Shown: piece by piece, positions 24,201-37,049 of the stretch
How positions within the stretch are numbered: the stretch's first letter is position 1
Layout of the letters: each line of letters opens with the position of its first letter
Source of the DNA: Pyxicephalus adspersus
Lineage: Eukaryota; Chordata; Amphibia; Anura; Pyxicephalidae
Direction: 5' to 3'
Assembly (NCBI RefSeq): GCF_032062135.1
Contig: NC_092862.1
Span: forward strand, 90,704,424 to 90,768,423
Length of the DNA: 64,000 bases
Made by a program: the position numbers and the translations under genes
The notes under the pieces: generated by a model
Database searches by the model: none
What the model saw: only the letters and a program-made list of their open reading frames with translations
Told to the model about the DNA's origin: nothing

Positions 24201-24832
24201 GCAGAAGGATATATTTGATTAGTTAACTGCTTTAATGCCGCCATCTATATCTAATATTTATCAATATTACCAGGGCGTTTTCAATAAACCCACTTGTAGA
24301 AACCAATGTATGACACTGGCAGAGGGACTTCCCGAACACAAATCTAGTAGCTTATATTGTACAAGGCTACCGGAATGTAAGAAATTATATGGTGAATGAG
24401 GTTTGAAAGGAGTCACAATTCAAAATTATGCATAGAGCATATAAGGTAATGAGGAAAAGTGACTCGGCTGTGTTACAGAAGACATATTCTTATAGTCCTA
24501 AATGTGGGGCATTAAGTGCTACTTTGACACACTATTTTTGGGATTGTCCACAAATAGGTCAATTATGGGATGCAGTATTACAATTTAGCAACGAAACCAC
24601 AGATCAAATGCTCTTTAAGGATCCAACTTTGTGTCTCTTTGGTTTTTGGGAACATTCTTGGAGGATTCCATTCTTGAGGATGAGGATGAGGATTCCATTC
24701 TTATTCCGAAAAAAATATAGAGGGTGGACCAGTATATGTCTACTGACGGTCAGGAGGGTGATTCTGAAGGATTGGATTAACACCAATCACTATTTGTTTT
24801 TTTGTTTGCTATGGAATCTGGATGTAAAGTAA
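21220..24832 (+). pseudogene. L1/Tx1 ORF2 endonuclease/reverse transcriptase, broken
   Basis: Endonuclease: WNVKGLRSPKKRMAILGHL, ALLQETHL with the catalytic Glu, IYNIYAPN, and GDFIMVMN where GDFN is normal. RT: AYITVLPKPCRNSTLLESS, RPILLINVDAKILLKIMAER, PSQVGFVRGR, IGIDAEKAFDNV, then KGTWQGCPLSPLLFNLALEP. The catalytic FADD box is changed to FAED (GAA at 23200-23202), replacing an essential Asp. The C-terminal part contains KCGALSATLTHYFWDCP, a cysteine/histidine cluster. At least eight frame breaks or stops occur, for example TAG within the RT at 22933. Known function: nicks target DNA and copies the element RNA at the nick. Confidence 0.9.
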
Positions 24833-24934
24833 CACTGGAATTGTATTTTATAAGACTGTACTATATTATTTTTGTTGTAATGTTTGAAAAAATAAAAAAT
24901 TATTTAAAAAAAAAAAAAAAGAATGTACATAGAT

Positions 24935-27900
24935 GTCCCCAACACTTTGTACTTACTGCTGTGGCCTTCCACCTGTATGCAGTCTGGCCTATTGCTAAAC
25001 TGAATGTGCATGAGCACTAATGTCCTATAGACATGAATGGGACAAAGTGACTGAATGTAACCACAGCAATATGGCAACGTGGTAGGCAGCTCTGCATTAT
25101 ATAGTTAAAAGCCAGGATGTAAATAAGGTGAGAAGATGCAGCAACAGGACAGGGGATATGCTGATTATTCCTGAAGCTTCTTCCAGCCTTTTATTATCTC
25201 CCATCCTCAGTGTGATGTGTTATGGATTGAATAGTGTGGTCACTCACCTCTAATATGGCATTATCATCACAAGAATAGTTTTTAAAATTTTTGCAAAGTT
25301 TAGATTCTGGTTGGGAATGTTATGTTACTGGCCCTGTATTCACCATGTTCCCCTCTCTCTACCACTCTTGTGTGTTGCATGTCCTTCTGTGATTGGTGCT
25401 CTTTCTTGCCTTTACTGCACCTTCTTAGCATACATGACAGGGATTCAAAACAAAAGAAAATCCAGATAGGTTTTGTTTGGGGGTTTTAGAAAAGCATTTA
25501 ACACACATTCACAAAAAAATGTAACTGAGCAAATGTAGTTAAAAAGCCAAAAAAAAAAAAAAATGTGACACGCATCTTCAAGAAATTAAAATCAATTACA
25601 GTAAGCCTGTAGCTGTGGTAAATGGATTTCCATATTTTAGTCAGAATCCTTGCATTTGTGAGGGTTAAAGTCAAAGTTTTGATTATGTAATTTAAAATAA
25701 GCCTTTGCAACACTGTACAAGATAAATGATAGTATAAGCCAGAGAATGTAAATGTCAGTTTTAATCACATAATGGAAACATTACAAAAAAGTTATAGTTG
25801 TGAAATTTTTCACTTTGACACTTTAATGTTAAAAACAATAATACAATACTTCAATATACTTCAACAATACTTCAATAATACAACATAATATTTCCCCACA
25901 ATAAAACATTTTCAGATTTAGCCCCTGAATTATTACTAGATAAACATATCTAGCACAATAGGCTACCCAAACCAAATCAAAATAGGTATTTAACACATAG
26001 ATAACCATATCTAATGCAAGTTACCTATTTTCTTTTCCTTTTTTTTAATATTCGTTATATCATTGAATCCAAAATAATTTTGCACCTGGAAATACAGCAC
26101 TTATTCCAAAAAGCCATGATGGACGTCAATGGTAGAGGATTTTTTTTTTGTAATCATAGGTCTGAATGGTGAGAAGGTAATGTCAAACAGCTATTATGTT
26201 CTATAAATTCCTAAAGGTCTGAAAAGGTGGTTATTATTATTATACTCAGTTATATATCTTTTGTGGGCCAAACAATCCTTTCCAATATTCCTCATTGTCC
26301 AACTCCACTAACCTGATTTCCTTTAATGTCATTTTCAAAGCCCCCCTCTTTAACCTTCAGTGTCCATCTGTTATAATGTAATAGATCATGAGCACTTATG
26401 CATTTGTATGTCGGTTCGTCATACTAATTCTTCTATAAGCTACCTTCAGACATATAATATAAGTTTTGACCAATATATGAAATATATTTTGATAGTTTTT
26501 TCTGCATGAAATTTTCTGTATGGAGACATTTATTCATATAATTGTGCTAGACTTTTCATTCCTCCACAGGTTGCTGGGGGTTTCGAGAACTGTTTTTTGA
26601 TAATGCCTGCATAGTTCTGGGGGTATGAATCACTTGGTAGAGCCAGGTCCACGAAAGCAATATTTTTAGGTCTCTAAAAGGTAATAATTATAGTCACTAC
26701 TCTAGGGGGAGTTCTTTCCAGTAGTCAGCAATTTTGGAGGCTTGTCTCCCATTGACCCCCACTAATTGGTTTTAGTAAGGTGTCTTGAATAAAAAAAAAG
26801 ATATAAACATTTTCTAGATAATATTGAAGTGACACTTACAGTTAAAGAAATAAAAAGCATATTCTGGTGAGTTTCCACCATAATCAATAAGTATGCACAG
26901 CATACTTGCCAATTATGGAACACGCTTGTGTGCCGCTGCCCCGGAGACATGACAGGTCTTGGACATATAGTCGCTGCATCCTTGGAACGTGTCCTCTTTA
27001 CCACCAGCTCCACAGCAGATGTCCGCTGAAGAAGAAAAAGACTGCGACCCTCTTTGGTCATAGAATGTTAGTGCCACCTGGAGCCAGATCTTTTGTTAGA
27101 TGATGTGAGATGATTAGAAATGTGCCCCATTTATTCTGTAATTTTTTGGGTTACAAATCTCAATCACATGCAGTGAAATCAGCACTCCTCTTCCCCACTT
27201 TACAGAAGTCTGTGCCACCAAATCTTGCGCTTGCGCAGTGCGAGATTGGGTGACGTAGCCAGAAGAAGGAAATTAATGTATCACACTTATCTCTTCCTCG
27301 CTAAAGCGCAGGAACCTCTCTCCTGCGCATGCTGGCAGTTCTGAGCCCAGGCTCACCTTCTCTTCCCTATTTAATCAGTATTGCCCCTCCCGCCTGCCAA
27401 TCAGGAAATAGCCTCCTAATCATCATAAAAACTCTTACCTATAAATCCATAAACCTACCTACCTCTAATCTAAATATGCTTTTTCCCTTTTGGCCACTGA
27501 TAAGGTATTTTTATGAATATAAAGTAACAACTTTATTCCGCAATTTTTCAGATATTTATCATGACACTATAGGTACAAAACACGCACAAAACCTCTCACA
27601 TATTCTCAATAGGTTAGAGCTTGGTATTTTACAGTAGATGTGTACAAAATACATATATAAAATCCTAGGTCCCCAATATGTAAAGCCTGAAACTTTACTA
27701 TCAATATTATCACAGGTATTATTGCGATAATAAGAGATCAGTTTTAGCACTTGTTTGTTCTTCGTAAGCTTAAATCAGACACAGTAAGTATCTAAATTAG
27801 CTACAAAAAAATTAAAATAAAACTACGGAACTTTTCTGTAAAGACTTACTTGTGTGGTATTTCTATATTTCTACCTATTTTACTGGTATTATAGAAACAT

Positions 27901-29020
27901 TTTAATTAAGAAAAGACATACAAATATGATACACTTGCACACAAATAATATCGCAACACATCCAGTACTTGATTAGTACTACTAAAGGGTGTTTATATGA
28001 TCTAAATTATACCTACTGTATATCTTTTTTAAAAATACCATTTTATTTTAATGTGTACATATATGCAAAATATTATTCAACACATGTACTAAGGAACCAT
28101 TATTGTACCTTAGCCATGTATCCTGGATCTCAGCTCAGGTTTCATTAAACTTTAAACATACAGTATTCTATTTCTTTAATATGCAGTTGTCTGTCATATA
28201 CAAGCAGATTACCATAAATTACAGCTGGAATTTAAAAATCTTCCATCAATGCATGCAAGGATATTAGGTTTAGGTCCTGCGTGACCACCTATGCTTTTTG
28301 TGGCTGCAAGGAAAGCTGCTAAAAATGTAAGTGTATTATAATAGTTCACTATAATTAGCCACCAATAAAAAAGATATTAAATATAATAAATGTTTACTAA
28401 CTACACTGATCATTATTAGAAATAATATTATACCTACTATTTGCTTTGAACAATAAAGGCAAAAAGTTTTATGGCAATATGTTGTGAGTGGTTGGGTAAT
28501 AAAGTGTTTCAGCGTTGACTATCATGTTGACCTATATTGCAGTCTGTGTAATTTCTGTTCTTGCTTACTTTTCTTTTGTAATATTTTTTTCCTGCTCAGA
28601 ACATTTTTCAGTGATATTGTGCATGTTGGAGGCCTAAATTGATAGATGTCCATTATAAAAATGGTTGATTCATAATGCATAGTTTGTATGACTTCTGTCT
28701 ATCAACGACTATCATAAACTTGTTTACAGAGATAAGCAACAATTTTTCTGTGCATGTACTTTTCTGCTGATTACTTTAGGATCTACAAATGGTACATATT
28801 AGTTGTGTATGACATTGCCTGTTCAGTTTCTGAATTATGAAAAACTTTACCAGTATCCAGAGACCTGTTAAGTATTTTATATAAATATATATGTGAATTA
28901 TAAGTCTTATAAGTATATTACCCTTTAGCGTATTGCAAACACAAAGCTTTGCAACATAACATATACTTCTTGTATGAAAAGGAACAAGACCATCTGCTGG
29001 TTCCATTTCTTATGCAATAG
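24935..29020. other. Long intronic stretch with no recognised gene
   Basis: AT-rich, with no ORF resembling a known protein and no terminal repeats I could pair. 26880-27330 is more GC-rich (CGCTTGCGCAGTGCGAGATT near 27230) and may be an old repeat, but I could not place it. Confidence 0.5.
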
Positions 29021-29027
29021 TTTAAAG

Positions 29028-29160
29028 CAAGGGTGACCAACCTACAGCTCACGGGCCACATCCGGCCTGCGGAGCTGCCCTATCTGGCCCTCTGCGCATT
29101 CCCTCTCTGCTCTCTCTGCTCGCTGTCCTGCGGGGGGGGGGGGGGGCAACTCCTATGTTC
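29028..29160 (+). mobile_element. hAT-like MITE, 5' end fragment
   Basis: CAAGGGTGACCAACCTACAG then CTCACGGGCCACATCCGGCC resembles the 5' end of Charlie-like hAT elements (CAGGGGTGNCCAACC). It is followed by a 15-base G run at about 29131-29146. The other end was not identified. Confidence 0.5.
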
Positions 29161-29301
29161 GTCTATGAGTTCATGCTAATAGGAGAGGGAGATAGTCGGT
29201 GTGTCCTAAAGTCTTTGCAATCCGCTGTTGCTGCTTCCCATCCACCGTGTACTGTGAGATAATCCCAGCGGCAGCATGAGAATTGTGTCTGTGTTCATGC
29301 T

Positions 29302-29835
29302 GCAGTCATTGGCCCTGATTAATCAACAGGGGGAGGGCGTATATATGTGCCGAGGCGTATGTCCTCAAGCTAGAGCCAAGTACTAGTAAACTCACCTTCA
29401 CTTGCCAGCCGGACTCCTGCTTTGATAAATGAGCAATAGGGGTCGAGAATACACCAATTAAGGCGATTATTCTTCAGCTGCACGATTCAGGGGGATCTGT
29501 TAAGCTCTGTCAATAGTGAGGTCATAGTAAATAGCACACACCTGCTCCCTGTTCTGTGCGCATCTACAGTCCATTACTGTTTTGAATTTTTTTGTTTGCT
29601 TGCAACACTGCAAACTAATTTAGATCAAGCTGTATATATACTAATTAACACTTTATAATTTGTCATCACACAATAGTATAAATGCAAAAAATATGGCACC
29701 AAGCATTTGTGATCTGATTCAAATTTCATTCTAGTTTGGCTTTATAGAAATCAAATATTTGAACAAAGGATTGTTGCCAAAGATGTTATATTACATGTAT
29801 CAAGGAACATTTAGTGATTTCACTTGTGTGTATGT
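29302..29835 (+). mobile_element. Non-autonomous DNA element, relative of 12888-13753
   Basis: It starts GGCCCTGATTAATCAACAGG and then shares long stretches with the element at 12888: TTGATAAATGAGCAATAGGG, CCAATTAAGGCGATTA, GCACACACCTGCTCCCTGTT, GATCAAGCTGTATATATACT and AACATTTAGTGATTTCACTT. The right terminal inverted repeat is missing, so it is truncated. Confidence 0.75.
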
Positions 29836-29879
29836 CAAAATACATTTAAATGCATATAAATACATATGAATTTTCATTT

Positions 29880-30526
29880 TTAACCACCTGGTGAGTTTTT
29901 CTCACCAGGTGGTTAAATGTAAACAAATGTTATATTGCAATCCGATTGTCATACATTGTATGACAATCGGATTACAACTGAAAGAAAATACTTACCCAGT
30001 GTCCGCAGCTCCTCTTGCAGCAATAAAAGATTTGCTATTGCTGCTGGCATCTGCAGTGAGATGTCAAGCACAATGCAGAAATCCTGCATTGTGCTGTGCA
30101 TCTCTCCGGAGATGCCAGCAGCAGCAGCCTCCAGCGTCTCTGTCTGTGTCTGTGTGAGCTGGGCAGGGAAATCCCCCCCTCACATCACCCCGGAGGATGA
30201 GTCATCTTCCGGGTGATGTGATTGGTGATATATGGGGGTGTGTCAGGGAGGGAAATTTAAAAGCAGATTACAATGTAATCTGCTTTTAAATGGTTTTTAC
30301 AGTACAAAAACACCACACAACATAAAATAAAAATAAAAGTACATTTTTTTTTACATGATTGTGTGTTTCAAACTTTTTTTTATATTCATGATATCTACTA
30401 GACCCTTGTTCGGACATATTTCTGTAATTTACAGGTCTAAAATGTAAAAAACAAAAATTTCATGAAAAACAGTGTAACGCTTTTGGTACAGAAATCTAGA
30501 CATCAGTGTAACGCCCAGGTGGTTAT
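29880..30526 (+). mobile_element. TTAA-type non-autonomous element, copy 1
   Basis: It begins TTAACCACCTGGTGAG as part of a perfect hairpin whose second arm ends GGTGGTTAA (29880-29916), and ends CCCAGGTGGTTAT at 30526. Further hairpins lie inside: AATCCGATTGTCATAC against GTATGACAATCGGATT (29939-29975), and TTTAAAAGCAGATTAC against GTAATCTGCTTTTAAA (30256-30290). TTAA targets and this architecture suggest a Kolobok- or piggyBac-like mobilising transposase; not proven. Confidence 0.75.
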
Positions 30527-30548
30527 TATTTTAACTGGACTTGTTTGT

Positions 30549-30566
30549 GGGGGGGGGGGGGGGGGA
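30549..30566 (+). repeat. Poly(G) run
   Basis: A run of about 17 G residues just after the TTAA-type element. A simple tract with no assigned role. Confidence 0.9.
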
Positions 30567-31214
30567 GGGTATGCATTGATGTGACTTTGTAATCATCATT
30601 ATTGTTAGTTTCATCTTTTGCTGCAATTATTTTGTGCCTGGTATGTAGATACAGTTTCTGTTGTTTAGCAATTCTTCAGCAATGTTTTGTCATTTTTGCC
30701 ACAAATATTGAGTACAAATGTCTGCATGGTTTCCGCTCCAAACAGCTACTTGAACCCCCTTGTTGCCGTTGTCCCATTCCTAAAGTCACATTGTCACATA
30801 TTGGTATTTGAATGTTTTATGTACATATTCCTTTTATGAAGAAATTGTCATTGTTTTTATTTCTTTTGTTTTTTTTAATAGTTTGACATTTGCACTCATG
30901 TTCATTTGCTGCCACTGTTCTACACAACTCCTCTGTTCATTTGTAGCAGTGTTATAGATTTGTTCTCATTTTGCTGTGCTGCCTGATCTTAGCCCTATTG
31001 TATACAAACACACTTCCACTTGCTGCCCAAACAGGTTGTCATTTAGCTGTCCAGTTGAGTTTCATATTCATTCTAACACACCTGATGGTGATGAAAGGAG
31101 GTCCAAGTTACCAAGCACAACATCAAACCACATTGATTGACAAGTTCACAAGCAGGGTCAGGCACTCTTAGAAATGAACAGATGTTCTGTTATTGCTCAA
31201 CCTAATTTTGCTGA

Positions 31215-32263
31215 TTAACCACCTGGGCGGTTTCCCTGAGCCTGGTTCAGGGTAAGAAAACTTGCTGAAAGTGTTTACCCCAAACTAGGTTCGGGGTAGC
31301 TAAAAATAGAATCAAGCTTTACAGTGCAATCTGATTGTCATACAACATTGTATGACAATCGTATTACAACTGAAAAAAAAAACACTTACCTTGTCCCTGC
31401 AGCTCCTCCAGAGAAGTCTTTTCTCTTCTGTCTTCACCCGGGGTGTGCTGAGATGTTCTCCGAGGTTCTCAGGAGGCGGGACGGGTAATTCAAATCATTT
31501 TGTATTGGATTTAATACAAAAAAGCTGTAGTCCAATACAAAGAAATCTTTATATAATATATATATAAATCTAATATATATATATATTATATAAGCTACTG
31601 TAGTGTTACATTACATTATACATTTTTTTTAAAGTTTATTATTAAATTTATTAAATTTTGGACATATTTCAGTGAGTTATGCCTAAGAATTATAGCCTAC
31701 AATGTAAAATAAATTTCCATGCAAAAAATGTAACACTTTTTGCATGGAAATACAGAGAGAATTAGAACGCTCGGGGTTTGCGTACGCATCCCTCGGCTAA
31801 TCCTGATGACATCGGTGCTTGCCCCCTATTGACCGGGATCGTGGCGGGAAATTTAAATATTTTGTATTGGATTCAACACAAAGTCCTGTATCCAATCCAA
31901 TGCAAAATATATTTATGTTGTTTTGTCTATAGGTATGTGATGTTGGACTTTTAAAATTTACCACACTGGGGAGGTGTTTTAGAAAAAAATAGTACTATAC
32001 AGTATACAGAATTATTGCATTTTCAGTATTTTCAGTTTTTTTTATTTATTTAGACATTCTTGTTTAGCTGATTTTTGTGTTTTTTATTTATTTTATTAAG
32101 AAAGTTAATTATTTTTTTTTGCATGATTGTGTGTTTCAAACTTTATTATATTCAGGATATCTACTAGACCCTTGTTTGGACATATTTCGGTAGGTTACAT
32201 GAAAAACAGTGTACCGCTTTTGGTAAAGAAATCCAGACATCAGTGAAACACCCAGGAGGTTAA
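31215..32263 (+). mobile_element. TTAA-type element, copy 2, composite
   Basis: It starts TTAACCACCTGGGCGG and ends CACCCAGGAGGTTAA, with TTAA at both ends. It contains the same TGTCATAC/GTATGACA hairpin (31330-31365) and the TATTCAGGATATCTACTAGA tail as copy 1. Two related inner blocks (about 31480-31530 and 31840-31900, both with TTTTGTATTGGATT) suggest a nested or tandem arrangement. Confidence 0.75.
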
Positions 32264-33490
32264 ATACTGGATTGTATGCATTATTTAGGGGTTTACACAA
32301 AACAAATAGTACTAGTATCTAAAACCTCCAGGGAAAAATTTCTAGCTTTTCTAGCCTTTCAGTGTGTTTATGCAGGTTTGAATGTCATTGTGTACCTTGG
32401 CCCACTATATATTTACTTACTCGCCTCAGCTTGGTAGTGGAAGCACATAAAGGTGGATTCCTCCTTTAACCAGAAGCAATATCATCCAGGAATGTTGCTT
32501 GGAGCTAAGCCCATGACATCAGAAATCATAAGAAGAAATAGGCAATCTTTTCAATTTAAAGCATGTTAAGCAATATGCCCCCCCCCCCCCCAAATCCTCT
32601 TTGCTTATTTCTTCCTATAATTTCTCTTTTATATGTATATGTACTCACATAAATGCATAAATTCATATATGTATGTACTGTATGTACATACATTAGTGCA
32701 CATGAAGCAAAACAAATATATACACCTAAAAAGAAAAACTTACCCGAATGAGGATCATTCTCTGCAAAAGTGGCCATTGCATTTTTCAACTGATAGAACA
32801 CAGTTCATGTGCACATAGCGTTTCCGCCTTGGCCCACAACAATGCGCATCACACTCCTGTGGTTTGACGCACAACTATGCACATCAAACAACTGAGTTTT
32901 AATAAGCCAATTATGCTGTTTTTAGCCTTTCCAACAATTCATAAAGGTGAACTGCTTAAAAACAAGCATAACTGACTTTTTAAATTGTAGGTCCTGGGAG
33001 ATCACATAAAAACCAACCCCCAAAAAACAAACAACTACAAAATTTTTCAAACAACGTTATTCAAAACAAAATTTGCTAAAAGGTCACCGTAAAATATAGA
33101 GACCACACAGACACCACTAAATTTACATGACAAAAAAAAAAACACATGTACACCCACACTTCCATATAAAGCCAAAATAGTTCAAAAATGCCCCAACAAA
33201 TATTGCATTTAAGAAAAACTTACCAAACCAATATGAAATTTTGATCTATCAAGGGTGGAAAAATGGATTAGAAAATATTAAAATACAGGACAAACATTTG
33301 AAGGTGGTAATAAAGACATTTTATTGAAATGAAACAAAATGGCCACAAACACAATAACATAGCATTAACATCAACTTTCTAATTGCAAAATGGACATTGA
33401 AACATTCAAAGTTTAAAAAACAAAAGCAGGTATTGTAGAATAATTAGTATAACAAACAAAACAACAGCCCCCCTCCAAGAAAAAAAGACA
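32264..33490. other. Unrecognised intronic sequence
   Basis: AT-rich, with a C run at 32578-32591. No assignable gene or element. Confidence 0.5.
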
Positions 33491-33493
33491 AAG

Positions 33494-34268
33494 TGTAATG
33501 CGCCTGGGCACACAAACCACAACCAACTCCAGATATCCTTGAATCAGGTTTATTCAAAACAGCACAGCACAGCAAGGGTTAATTTCAATCAAGCAAGGTA
33601 CAGAAGGATAAGGCAAATGCAGGTCAGTAACAATCCGAGGTCAGGGCTGGCAGCAGGCAGAATGGTCAATAACAATCCGAGGTCAGGGCTGGCAGAGTTC
33701 AATCAGAGTTAGTTTCAGACCAGGTCACTGAGGAGATGACAAGCAGATAAAGTTTAACATACACAAAGACACACCCAAGCACACTGTGGTAACAGAGGCA
33801 ATGGTGTAATGGACAGGCTCTCCTTAAATGGCCAGGATGACCAATCACCTTGCGCCACCTGGCACTGTCTGATAGGAGACTGAGTAAATCCCCTGCAGCT
33901 GATTGGCCACAGGGAATTCAAACTAACTCTGTCCCGCCCTAGGGCGAGGCAGCCGAGTGCCACGCCCTCGGGGGGTACAAGAGGGACTCATGGTGACACG
34001 CGCACCTCTTCCCACAGTACCCCTAGGACGTGCACTACTTTGCACTTGCAAAGGAGTGCTGGGAGCAGGAACCACATCCAAAGGGATGCAAGGGCTGCTG
34101 CCTGGCTGAACAGTACTTTGGCCAGGGCGGATCCCTCCGCTTGTAGAGACAGACAAGCTGGGAGCAGGGCAGCAGCCTCGGCCATGCTGCCTGCTACTGT
34201 GGCGTCCCCCTCTGTGGCTGGGAACCCCAGGGACACCGCGGGCTCGCAGGGCGGGTAAGTTCCTTACA
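33494..34268 (-). mobile_element. Solo LTR, second copy of the 739-1456 family
   Basis: It runs from TGTAATGCGCCTGGGCAC to AAGTTCCTTACA and is flanked by a perfect CAAAG duplication (33489-33493 and 34269-34273). It matches 739-1456 along its length, including AACAATCCGAGGTCAGGG and ACCCAAGCACACTGT. A 48-bp block (AACAATCCGAGGTCAGGGCT) is doubled near 33630-33690. AATAAA on the minus strand near 33550 supports minus orientation. It has no internal coding sequence. Confidence 0.9.
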
Positions 34269-34374
34269 CAAAGGAAAAAGCAAGTTAGACAACACCCTTA
34301 CATATGCTCATCTTTGATACGATCCTTTAAATTTGTACACCATTAAACATCCATCTAATAAAAAAAATTAGAAC

Positions 34375-34640
34375 TAGGGATGATGCCTCTGACATTCTCG
34401 CAAAAATTTCCCCGAACTTCCAATGGGTCCGCGAAATTTTGGCGAACCAATTTCATGAATTCCATTAAAGTCCAGGGTGCAGGTTCCCACGCTCCCTGGG
34501 TTGATAAGTACAGCCCCGGGGAGCGTGGGAGCCTGCGGTCACAGCTGATTGGAGCCAGGCGAGTGCTTCCAATAAGCTGTGACTGCAGGCAAATTCTCAA
34601 TGGAGTTTCTCCATTGAGAGTTCACCTGAGTTCAGTTCTC
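34375..34640. repeat. Compound foldback element
   Basis: Three hairpins follow one another: GCAGGTTCCCACGCTCC with GGAGCGTGGGAGCCTGC; GTCACAGCTGATTGGA with TCCAATAAGCTGTGAC; and AACTCTCAATGGAG-like arms around 34590-34622. The first part (ATTCTCGCAAAAATTTCCCC) is similar in reverse complement to the 3' end of the hAT element at 49800-49860, so it may be a hAT-derived MITE. Confidence 0.65.
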
Positions 34641-34689
34641 ACAGTCACTGGGCTGTACTTATCTTTGATAGCTAATTTATATGTTTGAA

Positions 34690-35220
34690 ACATAAAATCC
34701 TAATATGAAGCAGGGATATTTTCCCATTAAGGAGAGTTTTTTCAAGACTTTGGTCCCCAAATTGAGTTTTTACCCCTCGGGTCCCTGTTCTATGGCAATG
34801 AGCATTAGGGTCCTGTCGATTCGCTCTGTGCTGCGGTGCCCCAAATATATAATTACTCTTTCAGAAAACTTCAAGACTGCGTTCAGACTGGCAGTGAGGT
34901 TGCAGTGCTGTTACCCCTTCCTCACTGCCACCTGGAGTCAAATCTGGAAACTGGGCGGCTGTTGGAGGTGCCTGGTACACATAGTTAACCACTTACCTTC
35001 TGTGACCCTCAATTTATTTGGAACAGAGGGAAGTTGGCAACTGACCCTGTGGGAGCCAGTAGGAAATTCCTTTTGTCCCCCCCAAAAAATGTTATACCTA
35101 TCATATCACGCTACCTCGTCACACATAGCTATCCCCCTACTTTCTATGAACCCCAATTTCTCTGTAAGAAAAGGGAAAAGTACCCGAAAATGGGGGGCTC
35201 TTGTGGCTAACTCTGCCTAA
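34690..35220. repeat. Unclassified repeat with satellite-like words
   Basis: AACCCCAATTTCTCTG and ATGAACCCC near 35150 occur in reverse complement in the satellite-like units around 10620 and 10800. The remainder is not recognised. The open frame across it is not a gene. Confidence 0.4.
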
Positions 35221-35224
35221 CATT

Positions 35225-35487
35225 ACTTATTATTTTAAATTTCTGTCTGGTTCCACCTCCCAGATGCATGGGCCCTCCTCCCAGCGACAGATGCCCAGCA
35301 TCTGTGTCCCCTGATCCCCTGACCTCGAGTCCCCAACGTTCACTCGCCTGGGACGCAGATGCCGGCCGGGCATCGCCAGGCTACACATGCGATACAGGCA
35401 TCGCCTGGGGAAGAAGATGCCAGGCATCTTCATTTTACTGAAAATTAACCCCAAGCCACACTTGGGAATACCACCAGGGAGGTTTAT
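35225..35487 (-). mobile_element. TTAA-type element, 5' half
   Basis: On the minus strand it begins CCTCCCTGGTGGTATTCCCA, then AGTGTGGCTTGGGGTTAA, a hairpin head similar to the end of the element at 57990. A GC-rich body with internal foldbacks (GATGCCTGGCATC) follows. Truncated at its other end. Confidence 0.65.
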
Positions 35488-37049
35488 AAAATGTTGCATT
35501 AATAAAATGAGCATCAAATAATTAGTGAAGAAATTCTTGATTTGTCATTTCCTTTATTTGGAGCTTAGAGGTAACAGGGATAGATTAAGAAACAAAAAGT
35601 GAAATTGCAGCAATCATTTCTAATTATAAGCAAACTTTTTTTCCTGTTGTTGCTAAAAAGTAAAATTTGTTTTTTTTTTTTCTCATATTGTGACAGTTAA
35701 ATAAGTAAAATTACATCAATATCACGGGTCAACAAAAAATTAGTTTTGATAATCATCAGAAACCACAGCAAACTTTTTTAAAATAGTTTTTCGAGCAGAT
35801 TTCAGTTCTGTTTTTCCTTAACACGTACAGTTCCTGAGTTATAAGTACTTTTATAGTTAACAGTATACCTGCATGTACTTTTTACTAAAACGTAAGCACC
35901 ATTGAAGTGAATGTTAATACATTTTCTGTGTGAAGTAAAATAAGACACACTGTGGTATAGATCTACTGAACAGTGTCAGTCAGGTATCATTGTTTCTTCA
36001 GAAATGCTTAGAATATGATTTTGTTGTGTACTCTTTGTCTGGATTGTACAGAATCCAGCAGTTGTCAGCCATCATAGTTTCATTCCAGAAACTTTGGTAG
36101 CGGTGCTCCATTAACTGAATGTCCTGGTGAAAACGTTCTCCTTTTTCGTCACTCACCATACCAAGATTTCCGGAAAGAATTCTAGATGTGAGTGCAAGAA
36201 TTGTTTTTTTTTAATTATTATTTTTATTAAGGTTTAACAGTGGTAAACAATAATATACTTGGAATTAAGTAGAACATATCATCTAAGGACAGTGTAATAA
36301 TGACAATCCACAAATAGGACATTTCCATAAACAATAATACAGACAAAAGAAAATAAAAACTGTCATACAGAAAATACAATATACAAACTATATATTTTGG
36401 TAAATTGCACTATAAGTAAACATGTTACTCAAATCTTAACATCAGAAAATGTAAGTGCTTGCATTAATAAATAGTCAATATCTATAGGGGGGTCATGTTC
36501 TAGCTCCTTCCCAGGTACCATGTGGTGTGTTGGAAACAATTGTATAGTTTAAGCTGGGAAGCACACCAAATATTTAGCAATAAAATTCTTGTACATATTA
36601 AGGGAGCTGTTGAGATACTAATAATAGTACTCATAGGAAAAGTACACCAAAAACATTGCACTGTAAACCATTTTTTAAACGTTAAAAGTAAGGGAAGGTA
36701 CGAATCTTACAAAAGCTAAGCAGATACAAAGCCAGATACCAATATACTACAATTTTCAAAACAGATTTATTGATAAATCTATTCCCACTGCCTTGCAAAC
36801 TGAACCACTCAAAATGTATGCATAACATTTCTAAAAGAGTAAAGAAGAACATTTTAACACCGTCAAGTAACATTCTACAGGTGATGTTGAAAGCAATTCT
36901 TGCAGGTGCAGCAACACAGAATCAGGGTCATCCAGTAATAAAGTAGTCCCCTTGATTGCAACTTTCAATTTATCCGGGTACAAGAGGGAAAACCAGAATT
37001 TATTAGCAATAAAATAGTTGCAAGCAGGAGAAAATTTTCTTTGCTGTTA

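Larger units (their letters stand above)
19364..24917 (+). mobile_element. Nearly full-length but inactive L1/Tx1 LINE
   Basis: The element has a 5' region, ORF1, ORF2 and a poly(A) tail at 24904-24920. It is flanked by an imperfect target duplication: AAAGAACATGTACATA at 19348-19363 and AAAGAATGTACATA at 24918-24931. About 5.55 kb is close to full length for this clade. Both ORFs carry several stops and frameshifts, and the reverse transcriptase has lost a catalytic aspartate. Confidence 0.88.
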
